From NCBI GenBank assembly GCA_020049465.1, contig JAIFKS010000027.1, positions 1 to 60,826 of the forward strand: a stretch of 60,826 bases of DNA, written 5' to 3'. Both the position numbers and the translations under genes were made by a program. Under the pieces are notes generated by a model. It was not told the origin of the DNA and made no database searches. It worked only from the letters and a program-made list of their open reading frames with translations. The stretch is from a bacterium. Lineage in GTDB: Bacteria; Krumholzibacteriota; Krumholzibacteriia; LZORAL124-64-63. Below, piece after piece: positions 26,773-34,465 of this stretch (positions are counted from its first letter, which is position 1; each line of letters starts with the position of its first letter).

Positions 26773-28523
26773 CCGGCGCCGGCGCCCTGTGCCGGCTCGC
26801 GCGCGAGCGCGGTCTGATCACGCCCTGGAACGGCGTGCCGGCCCTGGGAGCCCTGCTGGTCGCCGGTCCGGACGCCTCCGCCCACCTGCAGTCCCAGTTG
26901 ACGAGCGACGTGACGGCGCTGGCTCCCGGCGAAAGCCAGCCGTCGGCCCGCCTGAACCGCGCCGGCGCGCTGATGGTCGATTTCACGCTGGCGCGGCTGC
27001 CCGAGCGCGGCCAACCCTTCGCCGCGTTCCTGGTCATTGTCGACCGCGGCCTGGCCACCATGCTGGCGGACGACCTGCGTGAGCACGTTGTCACCGGCGA
27101 CGTGCTCATCGACGACGTCTCGGCCGACTTCGACGGCTGGTTGCTGCAGGGACCGCAGGCGCCGGCGGCAGCGGCTGCGATCGAACGGCCCTCCGCTTCC
27201 GGCACGCCTGGTGCGCCCGCCGAAACCTGGTCCATCGAACTGCCTCTGACGGGCGATCCCGGCTGCCTGCTGCTGCAGCCCCGGGGCGCGAAGCCGGCCC
27301 TGGGCCCGGTGGTGGAAGCGGCCGCCGCGATCCACGGTCTGACCCCCTGGCCCATCGATGCGCACGGCGAGAAGGCGTGGCGCTGGCTGTGTCTGGAAGC
27401 GGGTCGCCTGCGCGCCGGTGTCGATTACCTGCCCGGCCGCCGCGCCCTGGCCCAGACCGGGCTGGAGCAGGCGGTGGTCAGCCTGACCAAGGGTTGCTAT
27501 CTGGGGCAGGAAGTCGTGGCCCGCGTGCGCACCTACGGCTCGGTGCCCGAAGCGGCGCGCGCGATCCTGTTCGAGGCTACCGCGAACGAAGCCGCGCCCG
27601 CCGTCGATCGCCCCGGCGTGCCGGTCCACGCCGAAGACGGCCGGACGATCGGCACCTGGGCCTCGGCCGGCTGGTCGACGCTCTGGCAGGCGCCCGTGGC
27701 CATTGCTTTCCTGGACCGCGCGCACCGCACACCCGGCACGCAGCTGAACCTGCGCCTGGCCGACGGCTCGGTTGCGCCGGCACAGGTGCGCCTCTCGCCC
27801 CTGCACGCGGCCGCCGGCGGCGGCAACGAGCGCGCCCGCCAGTTGCATGAACGGGCCGTGCACCGGTTCAGCCGCGGCGACGACAACGGCGCCATCGAAC
27901 TGCTGCAGCAGGCGCTGCGCAGCGATCCGTCGCTGGCCGAGGCCGGCGAAGCCCTGGGCGTCATCCTCGGCCGTGGAGGCCGCTTCCACGAGGCCATCGA
28001 CATCTTCAAGCAGCTCGAGGAGCTGGCCCCCGACGAACCGATGGTCCACACCAACCTGTCGCTGTTCTACATGAAGCTCGGCGACCGGCAGGAAGCCGAA
28101 CGGCAACGTGAACTGGCGACACTCAAGCGCTTCGCGGGCATCGACGACCGCCGCGAATCGGAGGAGCGCGCCGCCGCCGAGACGGCCGCCCGCCGCGGCG
28201 ACGCGGCCCGCAAGCTGGCCATGTTCATGGAAGTGCTGGATCTGGATGGCGACGACCCGCTGGCTCTGATGGGCGCCGGCAACGCGCTGACGACGCTTGA
28301 CCGCCACGCCGAAGGCGAGCCCCTGCTGGCCCGCGCCCGCGCGGCGCAGCCCGACAACAGTGCCCTCTATTTGGCGCACGGCCGCGTGCAGGAACTGCTG
28401 GGGCGCGGCGCCGAAGCCGCCGACACCTACCGCACCGGCATCGTGGTCGCCAGCCGCAAAGGTGACCTGCAGCCTCTGCGCGAAATGGAACACCGCCTGC
28501 TGATGCTGACCGCCGCGGTCTGA
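26769..28523 (+). CDS. ygfZ: YgfZ/GcvT-like Fe-S maturation protein fused to TPR domain
   Basis: 584 residues. The first 350 form a folate-binding YgfZ domain with the signature K241-GCYLGQE-248. In E. coli the Cys in this motif and folate are needed for repair or assembly of certain Fe-S enzymes. The remaining part (about 358-584) consists of tetratricopeptide repeats, absent from the usual 300-370 residue YgfZ. The start overlaps the IscA-fusion stop by four bases, which supports a shared Fe-S role. The TPR part may bring client enzymes, inferred. Confidence 0.88.
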   Translation: MTGAGALCRLARERGLITPWNGVPALGALLVAGPDASAHLQSQLTSDVTALAPGESQPSARLNRAGALMVDFTLARLPERGQPFAAFLVIVDRGLATMLADDLREHVVTGDVLIDDVSADFDGWLLQGPQAPAAAAAIERPSASGTPGAPAETWSIELPLTGDPGCLLLQPRGAKPALGPVVEAAAAIHGLTPWPIDAHGEKAWRWLCLEAGRLRAGVDYLPGRRALAQTGLEQAVVSLTKGCYLGQEVVARVRTYGSVPEAARAILFEATANEAAPAVDRPGVPVHAEDGRTIGTWASAGWSTLWQAPVAIAFLDRAHRTPGTQLNLRLADGSVAPAQVRLSPLHAAAGGGNERARQLHERAVHRFSRGDDNGAIELLQQALRSDPSLAEAGEALGVILGRGGRFHEAIDIFKQLEELAPDEPMVHTNLSLFYMKLGDRQEAERQRELATLKRFAGIDDRRESEERAAAETAARRGDAARKLAMFMEVLDLDGDDPLALMGAGNALTTLDRHAEGEPLLARARAAQPDNSALYLAHGRVQELLGRGAEAADTYRTGIVVASRKGDLQPLREMEHRLLMLTAAV

Positions 28524-28541
28524 GATCCTGCCCCGGGAACC

Positions 28542-29489
28542 CTAGATCGCGTGCCGCGCGACGATCGCCGGCGTCACCTGGTCCAGCCTCGTCACCGACG
28601 CCGCGGTCTCGCGCGCACCGTCACCCCACACCATCAGCGGCACCGGATTCGTGGTGTGCCGGCGCGTCGTGGCGTCCTCGAGATTGCCGTGGTCGCTGGT
28701 CAGCAGGACCTGCGTGCCATCCCGCAGTTCCGCGGACAGTTCGTCGAGCACCGCGCGCACGAACGCATCCAGCTTCACCAACTCGCCCGCGATCAGCGCC
28801 GCATCGCCGGTGTGCCCCGCCTTGTCGCTCAGGAAATACTCGTAGAGCGTGAAGCCGCCGCCGTCACGTGCGGCGCGCGCCAGCACGCGCCCGGCTTCGT
28901 CGGCCGTGCCCGGCGGCAGGTCGAAGCCGCGCGCGATCAGATCGGCGTTGGTGAAGTCCTGGTAGATCGAGCGCCCGGCCGCGACATCGTCCAGCGTGAA
29001 GAACGGCAGGTCGGCCGCGAGATTGCACACCGTGGTGGCCGAAAGCGTCAACTGCCTCTCGCGCGACAGTTCCCAGAACCGCGGACGGAACGCGTTGAGA
29101 AAGCGCGCCGGCACGCCGCGCCGTGTCAGCGTGCGCAGCACCGAGTGCTCCAGCAGGATGTTCCGCAGCGCTTCGTTCGGGAATCCGGTCAGGTGCTGGC
29201 CGATGGCCGCCTGGCTGTTGACGCCCGACAGCAGCGTGGTCTGCCCGGTGGCGCTCTGCGGGGTGCCGGGGACGCCCAGCACCGCGTCGACGGGGCGCGC
29301 CCAGCCGTCGCCGAACACAGGCACCGGTGCCTCGGCGGCCGAAGCCGCAGCCGGCAGGCGAAAAACCTCGCCGCCGTACGCATGCTGGGGATTGGTCAGC
29401 GGCGAGGGAGCGCCCCAGCCGAGGCCGTCGATGAAGATGAGCAGTGTGCGGTTCAACAGACCCGTGCCCCGGTTGACCCCGGGGTGCAT
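28542..29489 (-). CDS. Metalloenzyme-superfamily protein, phosphopentomutase/iPGM-related
   Basis: About 315 residues. Metal motifs of the alkaline-phosphatase superfamily appear as LLIFIDGLGWG, a nucleophile region SATGQTTLLSG (Thr), SDKAGHTGD and LLTSDHGNLEDATTRRH. The DHGNxED form is shared with phosphopentomutases and cofactor-independent phosphoglycerate mutases. The protein is shorter than both and is probably a related phosphatase or mutase of unknown substrate. ATG 29489 begins just before the conserved core, though its ribosome site is poor and a later TTG is possible. Confidence 0.75.
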   Translation of the reverse strand: MHPGVNRGTGLLNRTLLIFIDGLGWGAPSPLTNPQHAYGGEVFRLPAAASAAEAPVPVFGDGWARPVDAVLGVPGTPQSATGQTTLLSGVNSQAAIGQHLTGFPNEALRNILLEHSVLRTLTRRGVPARFLNAFRPRFWELSRERQLTLSATTVCNLAADLPFFTLDDVAAGRSIYQDFTNADLIARGFDLPPGTADEAGRVLARAARDGGGFTLYEYFLSDKAGHTGDAALIAGELVKLDAFVRAVLDELSAELRDGTQVLLTSDHGNLEDATTRRHTTNPVPLMVWGDGARETAASVTRLDQVTPAIVARHAI

Positions 29490-29601
29490 CCCCCGCGGGC
29501 CCCACCAACATGCGTGCGGAGGCCGGCCGCCGCCAGCCCGACCGATCAGGTCGGACGTTCGGCCGGTGACAGCCACGTTGAGGAGCGTGTACCATCCGCG
29601 G

Positions 29602-30537
29602 ATGGACAAGCCAACGGTATCCGCTCCCGCGAGTGCCCCTCGCACTTCCCTGATCCGCTACGCCTGGATCTCGATCGTCGCGTCGCTGCTGACCATCGCC
29701 CTCAAGGCGAGCGCCTACCTGCTCACCAACTCCGTCGGCTTCCTGTCCGATGCGGTGGAGTCGGTCGTCAACCTGGTCGCCGGCGTCATGGCGCTGGCCA
29801 TGCTCACCATCGCCGCGCGTCCCGCCGATGCCGGCCACGCCTACGGGCACAGCAAAGCCGAATACTTCTCCAGCACCACCGAGGGCCTGCTGATCCTGGC
29901 CGCGGCGGCCGGCATCATCGCCACCGCCGCCCAGCGCCTGGCCGACCCGCCGCCCCTGGAGCGACTCGGCATCGGCCTGGCCATCTCCATCTCCGCCTCG
30001 CTGGTGAACCTCGTGGCCGCGCGCATCCTGCTGAAGGCGGGAAGGCGCGACAACTCCATCACGTTGGAGGCCGATGGCCAGCACCTCATGACCGATGTCT
30101 GGACCTCGGTGGGCGTCATCGCGGGCATCGGCCTCGTGGCGGTGACGGGCTGGCAGCGGCTCGATCCGATCATCGCCATTCTCGTCGGCCTGAACATCAT
30201 CCGGGCCGCCTACCAGATCCTGCGCCGATCGGTGGCGGGTCTGATGGATGCCTCGCTGCCGGGGGCCGAATTGAAGATCATCGAGGACGTGATGGCGCGC
30301 TATGGGCCAAAGGGCGTCAGCTTCCATGCGCTGCGCACACGCCAGTCGGCGGCGCGGCAGTTCGTTTCGGTGCACATGCTGGTGCCCGGCGCCTGGACGG
30401 TCCACGACGCGCATCATGTCGCGGAGGACTTCGAAGGCGACCTTCGCCGGGAACTGCCTGATGCCGTCATCCTGACCCATCTGGAGCCGGTGGACGACGT
30501 GATCTCCATGCGGGATGTGCACGAGCAGTTCGATTGA
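29602..30537 (+). CDS. Cation diffusion facilitator, FieF-like
   Basis: 311 residues with six transmembrane helices and a cytoplasmic domain. Metal-site segments: SVGFLSDAVESVVNL in TM2 (DxxxD-type, as in FieF) and LMTDVWTSVG in TM5. The C-terminal domain contains FVSVHMLVPGAWTVHDAHHVAEDFE. FieF-type proteins export Fe(II), Zn or Mn. It differs from the His-rich CDF at 22075 by lacking the His tail and having Asp rather than His in TM2. Ribosome site is weak. It is divergent from the mutase-like gene. Confidence 0.88.
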   Translation: MDKPTVSAPASAPRTSLIRYAWISIVASLLTIALKASAYLLTNSVGFLSDAVESVVNLVAGVMALAMLTIAARPADAGHAYGHSKAEYFSSTTEGLLILAAAAGIIATAAQRLADPPPLERLGIGLAISISASLVNLVAARILLKAGRRDNSITLEADGQHLMTDVWTSVGVIAGIGLVAVTGWQRLDPIIAILVGLNIIRAAYQILRRSVAGLMDASLPGAELKIIEDVMARYGPKGVSFHALRTRQSAARQFVSVHMLVPGAWTVHDAHHVAEDFEGDLRRELPDAVILTHLEPVDDVISMRDVHEQFD

Positions 30538-30551
30538 CGGCGGAAGTTCTC

Positions 30552-30580
30552 TTGCTAATTATGATCATATGCTCGATATT
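30552..30580 (+). promoter_or_regulatory. Promoter and palindromic operator of DUF134 operon
   Basis: TTGCTA (30552-30557), 17 bases, then GATATT (30575-30580) read as a modest sigma-70 promoter. The spacer holds a perfect 10-bp palindrome TATGATCATA (30560-30569). The stretch is AT-rich against a GC-rich background. The first gene encodes a helix-turn-helix protein, so autoregulation is plausible. Confidence 0.5.
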
Positions 30581-30598
30581 GGACCCTGAGGTGTCCAC

Positions 30599-31054
30599 GT
30601 GCCCAGACCCCCCTGCTGCCGCCGAATCGAAGGGAAGCCGATCGCTTCGGTATTCAAGCCGACCGGCATCCCCACGCATGAGCTGACCACCGTCGTGATG
30701 TCCCTGGACGAATTCGAAGCCGTGCGCCTGGCCGACCTGGAAGGTCTCTACCAGGCCGGGGCCGCCGAACGCATGGGCATCTCACGGCCCACCTTCGGGC
30801 GCATCATCGAATCGGCGCACCGCAAGGTCGCCCAGGCGCTGGTCCGCGGGCAGGCCCTGATGATCGAAGGCGGAACCGTCGTCACCACAGATCCCCTGGA
30901 CACTCCCTGGACCGTCTGCAGCCATGCCTGGCAGGGGCCGGAAGCCTGCCCGCGCTGCCGTGACGATGCCGACGGCGCGTCTGTGATACCATTGAGCCCG
31001 GCGGTCGATTCGCGGCCGTGCCGGGGACGACGTCGACCGTGCGGCAAGGAATGA
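30599..31054 (+). CDS. DUF134-family helix-turn-helix protein
   Basis: 151 residues. The core PRPPCCRRIEGKPIASVFKPTGIP and LDEFEAVRLADLEGLYQAGAAERMGISRPTFGRI is the DUF134 signature: a Cys-containing N-terminus followed by a sigma-70 region 4-like HTH. The roughly 50 extra C-terminal residues include further Cys (CSHAWQGPEACPRC), possibly a metal site. The family co-occurs with NifX/NifB-like and Mrp-type metal proteins in anaerobes, and a metal-responsive regulator is a reasonable inference. GTG 30599 follows GAGGTG. Confidence 0.85.
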   Translation: MPRPPCCRRIEGKPIASVFKPTGIPTHELTTVVMSLDEFEAVRLADLEGLYQAGAAERMGISRPTFGRIIESAHRKVAQALVRGQALMIEGGTVVTTDPLDTPWTVCSHAWQGPEACPRCRDDADGASVIPLSPAVDSRPCRGRRRPCGKE

Positions 31055-31097
31055 CGCCGTGCGCGTCGCCGTCACCGTCGACACACAGGAAGCGAGG

Positions 31098-31577
31098 ATG
31101 ACCATGAACATCTGCATCCCCACCACCGAGGACAACGGGCTCGAAAGCCGCGTCAGCGCCCACTTCGGGTCGGCGCCCTTCTTCGCCATCGTGGATTCCG
31201 AGAGCCGCGCCTGCCGCACCGTCTCGAACGCCCACGACCACCACGAGCACGGCCGTTGCCAGCCGATGGCCGCGCTGGAAGGACAGGATGTGGCGGCCGT
31301 GGTGGTCGGCGGCATCGGCGCCGGCGCGCTGTCGAAGCTGACGGCGTCGGGCATCCGCGTCTACATGGCCCGGGCCGGCTCGGTCGGCGAAGCGGTCGAT
31401 GCCTTCAATACCGGGACGCTGGCCGCGATCACGCCGGCCGCCGCCTGCCAGGGTCACGGGCAGAGCGGACCCGGAGCGCACAGCCACACCCAACAGGGGC
31501 AGAACCGCTTCGGACAGGGCCCTCAGGGTCCCGGTTCGGGCAGTCCCCGCCGCGGCGGGCGGAGCGGCGAGCGGTGA
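31098..31577 (+). CDS. NifX/NifB-C-type (dinitrogenase iron-molybdenum cofactor) domain protein
   Basis: 159 residues. Residues 1-115 match the NifX-like fold: MNICIPTTEDNGLESRVSAHFGSAPFFAIVD, then GGIGAGALSKLTASGIRVY and a closing AITPAAACQGHG. A HHEHGRC segment and Gly/His/Gln-rich tail could bind metal. Nitrogenase genes are absent here, and stand-alone NifX-like proteins are common in anaerobes, where they may carry Fe-S or Fe-Mo-type clusters. The next gene overlaps its stop (GTGA). Confidence 0.85.
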   Translation: MTMNICIPTTEDNGLESRVSAHFGSAPFFAIVDSESRACRTVSNAHDHHEHGRCQPMAALEGQDVAAVVVGGIGAGALSKLTASGIRVYMARAGSVGEAVDAFNTGTLAAITPAAACQGHGQSGPGAHSHTQQGQNRFGQGPQGPGSGSPRRGGRSGER

Positions 31578-32062
31578 GCCGCGCGACCTGCAGGTGTCCT
31601 GCAACGTCACCGGCCGCCGACGCCCCGGACGCCGGAGCCTTCAAAGCGATGCAGACGGCCGAGCACGCATGTTGCGTGGTCTGCGGCGCCGCGAATCCGA
31701 CCGGACTGCAGATCAGGTTCGAGCCCCGCGCACCGGGCATCGTTTCCGCCAGTTTCACCGGCAATCCGGCGCTCGAAGGTTATCCCGGACTGCTGCACGG
31801 CGGCATCATCGGCGCGCTGGTCGACGGCGCCATGACGAACTGCCTGTTCTCGCTGGGCATTCCCGCGGTGACCGCCGAACTGTCGGTGCGCTATCTCGAA
31901 GGGGTGCGCGCCGACCAGCCGGCGGAGATCACGGCCTGGCGCCTCCGCACCCGCGGGCACCTGTACGCCATGCAGGCGGAGATCCGGCAGGACGACCGCG
32001 TGGTGGTGCGGGCCTCGGCCAAGTTCATGGACAAACGCCGGTCACGCGCGCTGGCCGTCTGA
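31574..32062 (+). CDS. Hotdog-fold thioesterase, PaaI type
   Basis: About 162 residues. The hotdog domain contains CCVVCGAANPTGLQIRFEPR, PGLLHGGIIGALVDGAMTNCLF (the HGG motif and acidic residue that activate water) and AKFMD at the end. These enzymes hydrolyse acyl-CoA thioesters. GTG 31574 overlaps the upstream stop as GTGA and has GGAG nine bases before it. A shorter start at ATG 31649 is possible. It is coupled to the NifX-like gene, an unexplained pairing. Confidence 0.82.
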   Translation: MSRATCRCPATSPAADAPDAGAFKAMQTAEHACCVVCGAANPTGLQIRFEPRAPGIVSASFTGNPALEGYPGLLHGGIIGALVDGAMTNCLFSLGIPAVTAELSVRYLEGVRADQPAEITAWRLRTRGHLYAMQAEIRQDDRVVVRASAKFMDKRRSRALAV

Positions 32063-32123
32063 TCTTTCCGGGCACACCGGACCCGGGATCGCAACCCGTA
32101 CAGCCGATAAGGAGGATGTCCGA

Positions 32124-32570
32124 ATGGCCACGAAGACGAAGGTCGCGATCATCATCTGCGACCGCTACCACACCTGCGCCGGCGGCAAGTGCCTGCGGGC
32201 CCTGCACCAGCGTGAAGGCGCGTTCGAAGCGTACCGGGACCAGGACGTGGAACTGGTCGGCTTCACGACCTGCGGCGGCTGTCCGGGCGGCAACATCGAG
32301 TACGCGCCCGAAGAGATGGTCAAGAACGGCGCCGAAGTGGTGCACCTGGCGACGGGCCTGCTGGTGGGCTACCCGCCCTGCCCGCACCTCGATCATTTCA
32401 TCGCGATGATCCCGAAGAAGTTCGGACTGCGCGTGGTGGTGGGCACGCACCCCATCCCGCAGAAGTACTGGCTGCTGCACGGCAGCCTGAACACCTGGAC
32501 GGAACCGCGCTGGGACGGGCATCTGGCCGCGACGCGCGCCGATGAAAAGGTCCGGTTGGCGTACGACTAG
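32124..32570 (+). CDS. CGGC-domain metal-binding protein
   Basis: 148 residues. It has the family layout: VAIIICDRYHTCAGGKCLRAL near the start and the name-giving C-G-G-C in GFTTCGGCPGGNIEY, with later VGTHPIPQKYW. The four-Cys arrangement is predicted to bind a metal or Fe-S cluster, and such proteins are frequent in anaerobes. Ribosome site AAGGAGG. It ends the DUF134-NifX-thioesterase run and likely belongs to the same metal-handling unit. Confidence 0.9.
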   Translation: MATKTKVAIIICDRYHTCAGGKCLRALHQREGAFEAYRDQDVELVGFTTCGGCPGGNIEYAPEEMVKNGAEVVHLATGLLVGYPPCPHLDHFIAMIPKKFGLRVVVGTHPIPQKYWLLHGSLNTWTEPRWDGHLAATRADEKVRLAYD

Positions 32571-32616
32571 GCAGCAAAGCGCCGCGTCTCGACACCGGGT
32601 CCCGGCGCCGACGCGG

Positions 32617-33474
32617 TCACAGAAGCCGCAAAGCTCCCGGCAGCACCCTCGCCTGGAGCGAGCGGTGCTCCCCGCAGTACTCGCCGTCCATGTAGACCGG
32701 CACCGGCGTTTCGGCGCGCAGCTCCAGCCAGGAACTGCGCGCGCGCCGGATGCGCGCGTCGTGCGGTTCGCGTCCGCGCAGCACCGGCCCCAGCGCGGTG
32801 ATGATCCCCCACCGCCCCATCGCGGCGACCGTCACCAGGTCGAGCGCGCCGTCGTCGGTGCGCGCGGCCGGGCACAGCCGGAACGCGCCGCCCACCCGGC
32901 GGCCGTTGAGCAGCGCGCCGGTGGTCAGCGGCCCCGCGAACGAGCCGCCGTCCCAGGTGAGTTCCAGCGGGTAGCTGCGCAACGAGGCCAGCGCGCGCGC
33001 CAGCGCCACGAAGTACAGGGCCGGCCCCCGCACGCCGCGCACATGGTGGCTCAGGCGGTTCACCTCGGCCTCGAAGCCGAAGCCCAGGTTGTTGTGGAAG
33101 CGTCCGGCCTCCCAAGCGCCGAGATCGACGCGCTGTTCCCGGCCGCCCGCGATGCGCGCCACCGCGGCTTCGAGACCGCCCGTCAGGCCGTGCTGCCAGG
33201 CGAAATCGTCGCCGCTGCCGGCCGGAATGACGCCCAGTCGCTGGCGTTCCAGATCGAGACCCTGGATCACTTCGTGCACGGTGCCGTCGCCGCCCACGGC
33301 GATGACGGGATCGCCCTCGGCGTGGCGGGCCAGTTCGGTGGCATGGCCGGGCCGCTCGGTCAGGGCGATCGTGACCCTCAGGTCGTGGCGGGCAAATGCG
33401 CGGCGCAGGCGCTCGGCATCGGGGCCCTGCCGCGAGCGGCCGGCATGGGGGTTCAGGATGAGGAATGGATGCAT
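32617..33474 (-). CDS. Diacylglycerol/lipid kinase (DagK/YegS family)
   Basis: 285 residues. NPHAGRSRQG at the start and GGDGTVHEVI (61-70) form the ATP-binding site, with PAGSGDDFA and the late DGALDLVTV motif. It phosphorylates diacylglycerol or a related lipid at the inner membrane using ATP. ATG follows GAGGGG. It lies 24 bases past the stop of the NTF2-like lipoprotein gene on the same strand, so they may share a transcript. Confidence 0.9.
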   Translation of the reverse strand: MHPFLILNPHAGRSRQGPDAERLRRAFARHDLRVTIALTERPGHATELARHAEGDPVIAVGGDGTVHEVIQGLDLERQRLGVIPAGSGDDFAWQHGLTGGLEAAVARIAGGREQRVDLGAWEAGRFHNNLGFGFEAEVNRLSHHVRGVRGPALYFVALARALASLRSYPLELTWDGGSFAGPLTTGALLNGRRVGGAFRLCPAARTDDGALDLVTVAAMGRWGIITALGPVLRGREPHDARIRRARSSWLELRAETPVPVYMDGEYCGEHRSLQARVLPGALRLL

Positions 33475-33498
33475 GGTCCCCTCGGGGCTCCGGCCACC

Positions 33499-34173
33499 CT
33501 ACCGGAAGATCGCCTTCACCCGGCCCCACGAATCCGGCTCGACGCCGCTGCTGCCGCCCGCGGCGCTCTTCTGGTCCGCGGTCAGATCGACCTGCCCGAT
33601 CATGCGGTAGTACGGCTTCGTAACGCCGGCAACCACCGAGTCGCGGGGCGTCACATAGAACCGGATGGCGCCCTGGACCTTCAGCGTCTCGTTCACCTGG
33701 CCACGATCGAAGAGGATCACCACTTCGTACAGGGCGGACTGGACGTTCGGGATCTGGTCCTGCGCGGACGACAGCGCCCACGAGCCCTGTCGGGCGAATG
33801 TCTGGAACGCGATCGTCTGGATGCCGGGGACCAGCGCACCCATCGGGTCGAGCACATCCTGTCTCGAGAACATGCGCTCGCCGATGCGCCGCTCCTCGGC
33901 CACGTCGAGCCAGGCGCCCAGCGTCGGGAAGCTGTTGACGGTGCTTTCCTGCAGGATGGTGACGTAGTCCGGATGCAGCATGTTCGCCAGCGCGTCATAG
34001 TCGAGCGACTCGTAAATGGTCTGGAAGTTCTGCATGAGCTTGTCCGGCGTCTCGGGGAACGGCAGCGACTCCGGCACGACGGGCGTCACCGGCACCTCTT
34101 CGTCGCTGCAACCGCAGACGCCGGTCAGGCCGAACAGGACGGCCATCAACAGAAGCCCTTGTCGTAACGTCAA
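33499..34173 (-). CDS. Exported NTF2-like lipoprotein with WG-K-FR tail
   Basis: 224 residues. N-terminal export signal ends at VCGC, a probable lipobox. The mature part starts FPFPETPDKLMQNFQTIYESLDYDAL, the form of an NTF2/SnoaL-like alpha+beta cone domain, and reaches IRFYVTPRDSVV...YYRMIGQVDLT. The last residues are SWGRVKAIFR, a tail shared with three other exported proteins here. It is a clear paralogue of the protein at 53346-54011. TTG 34173 is chosen because GAGGTG sits ahead of it, and GTG 34182 is the alternative. Function unknown. Confidence 0.78.
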   Translation of the reverse strand: MTLRQGLLLMAVLFGLTGVCGCSDEEVPVTPVVPESLPFPETPDKLMQNFQTIYESLDYDALANMLHPDYVTILQESTVNSFPTLGAWLDVAEERRIGERMFSRQDVLDPMGALVPGIQTIAFQTFARQGSWALSSAQDQIPNVQSALYEVVILFDRGQVNETLKVQGAIRFYVTPRDSVVAGVTKPYYRMIGQVDLTADQKSAAGGSSGVEPDSWGRVKAIFR

Positions 34174-34191
34174 CTTCCCCACCTCTGCGTC

Positions 34192-34264
34192 GGTTAACTT
34201 GCATGTCGGTTAACTTGCATGTCGGTGAACTTGCATGTCGGTGAACTTGCATGTCGGTGAACTT
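34192..34264. repeat. 16-bp tandem repeats, 4.5 copies
   Basis: Two copies of GGTTAACTTGCATGTC (34192-34207, 34208-34223), two of GGTGAACTTGCATGTC (34224-34239, 34240-34255) and a half copy to 34264. The array stands immediately upstream of the minus-strand lipoprotein gene (18 bases from its start), in the divergent region before the membrane sulfatase. It has no spacers and no coding role. It may be an iteron-like protein-binding array or a leader element. Confidence 0.9.
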
Positions 34265-34465
34265 TTGCATCGCCGAATCGATCCGCGCGCCCGGCGCGGC
34301 CCCGGCGGTCGTCGTTGATGATACCATGGCCCCGGGCGGACGGTACCGAAGAAACCGAATCGATTTCCAGAGCGCCCGCGGTCTGTTATGTTACCATCTC
34401 TGAAATCACGTCGCCGGCACCATGCCCGACCGACGCCGCCCGGTATTTTCTGTGACTTGGAGACC

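Noticed and set aside
34192..34264. Short repeats considered as CRISPR
   Set aside because: The 16-bp units are directly abutting without spacers and no cas genes are present.
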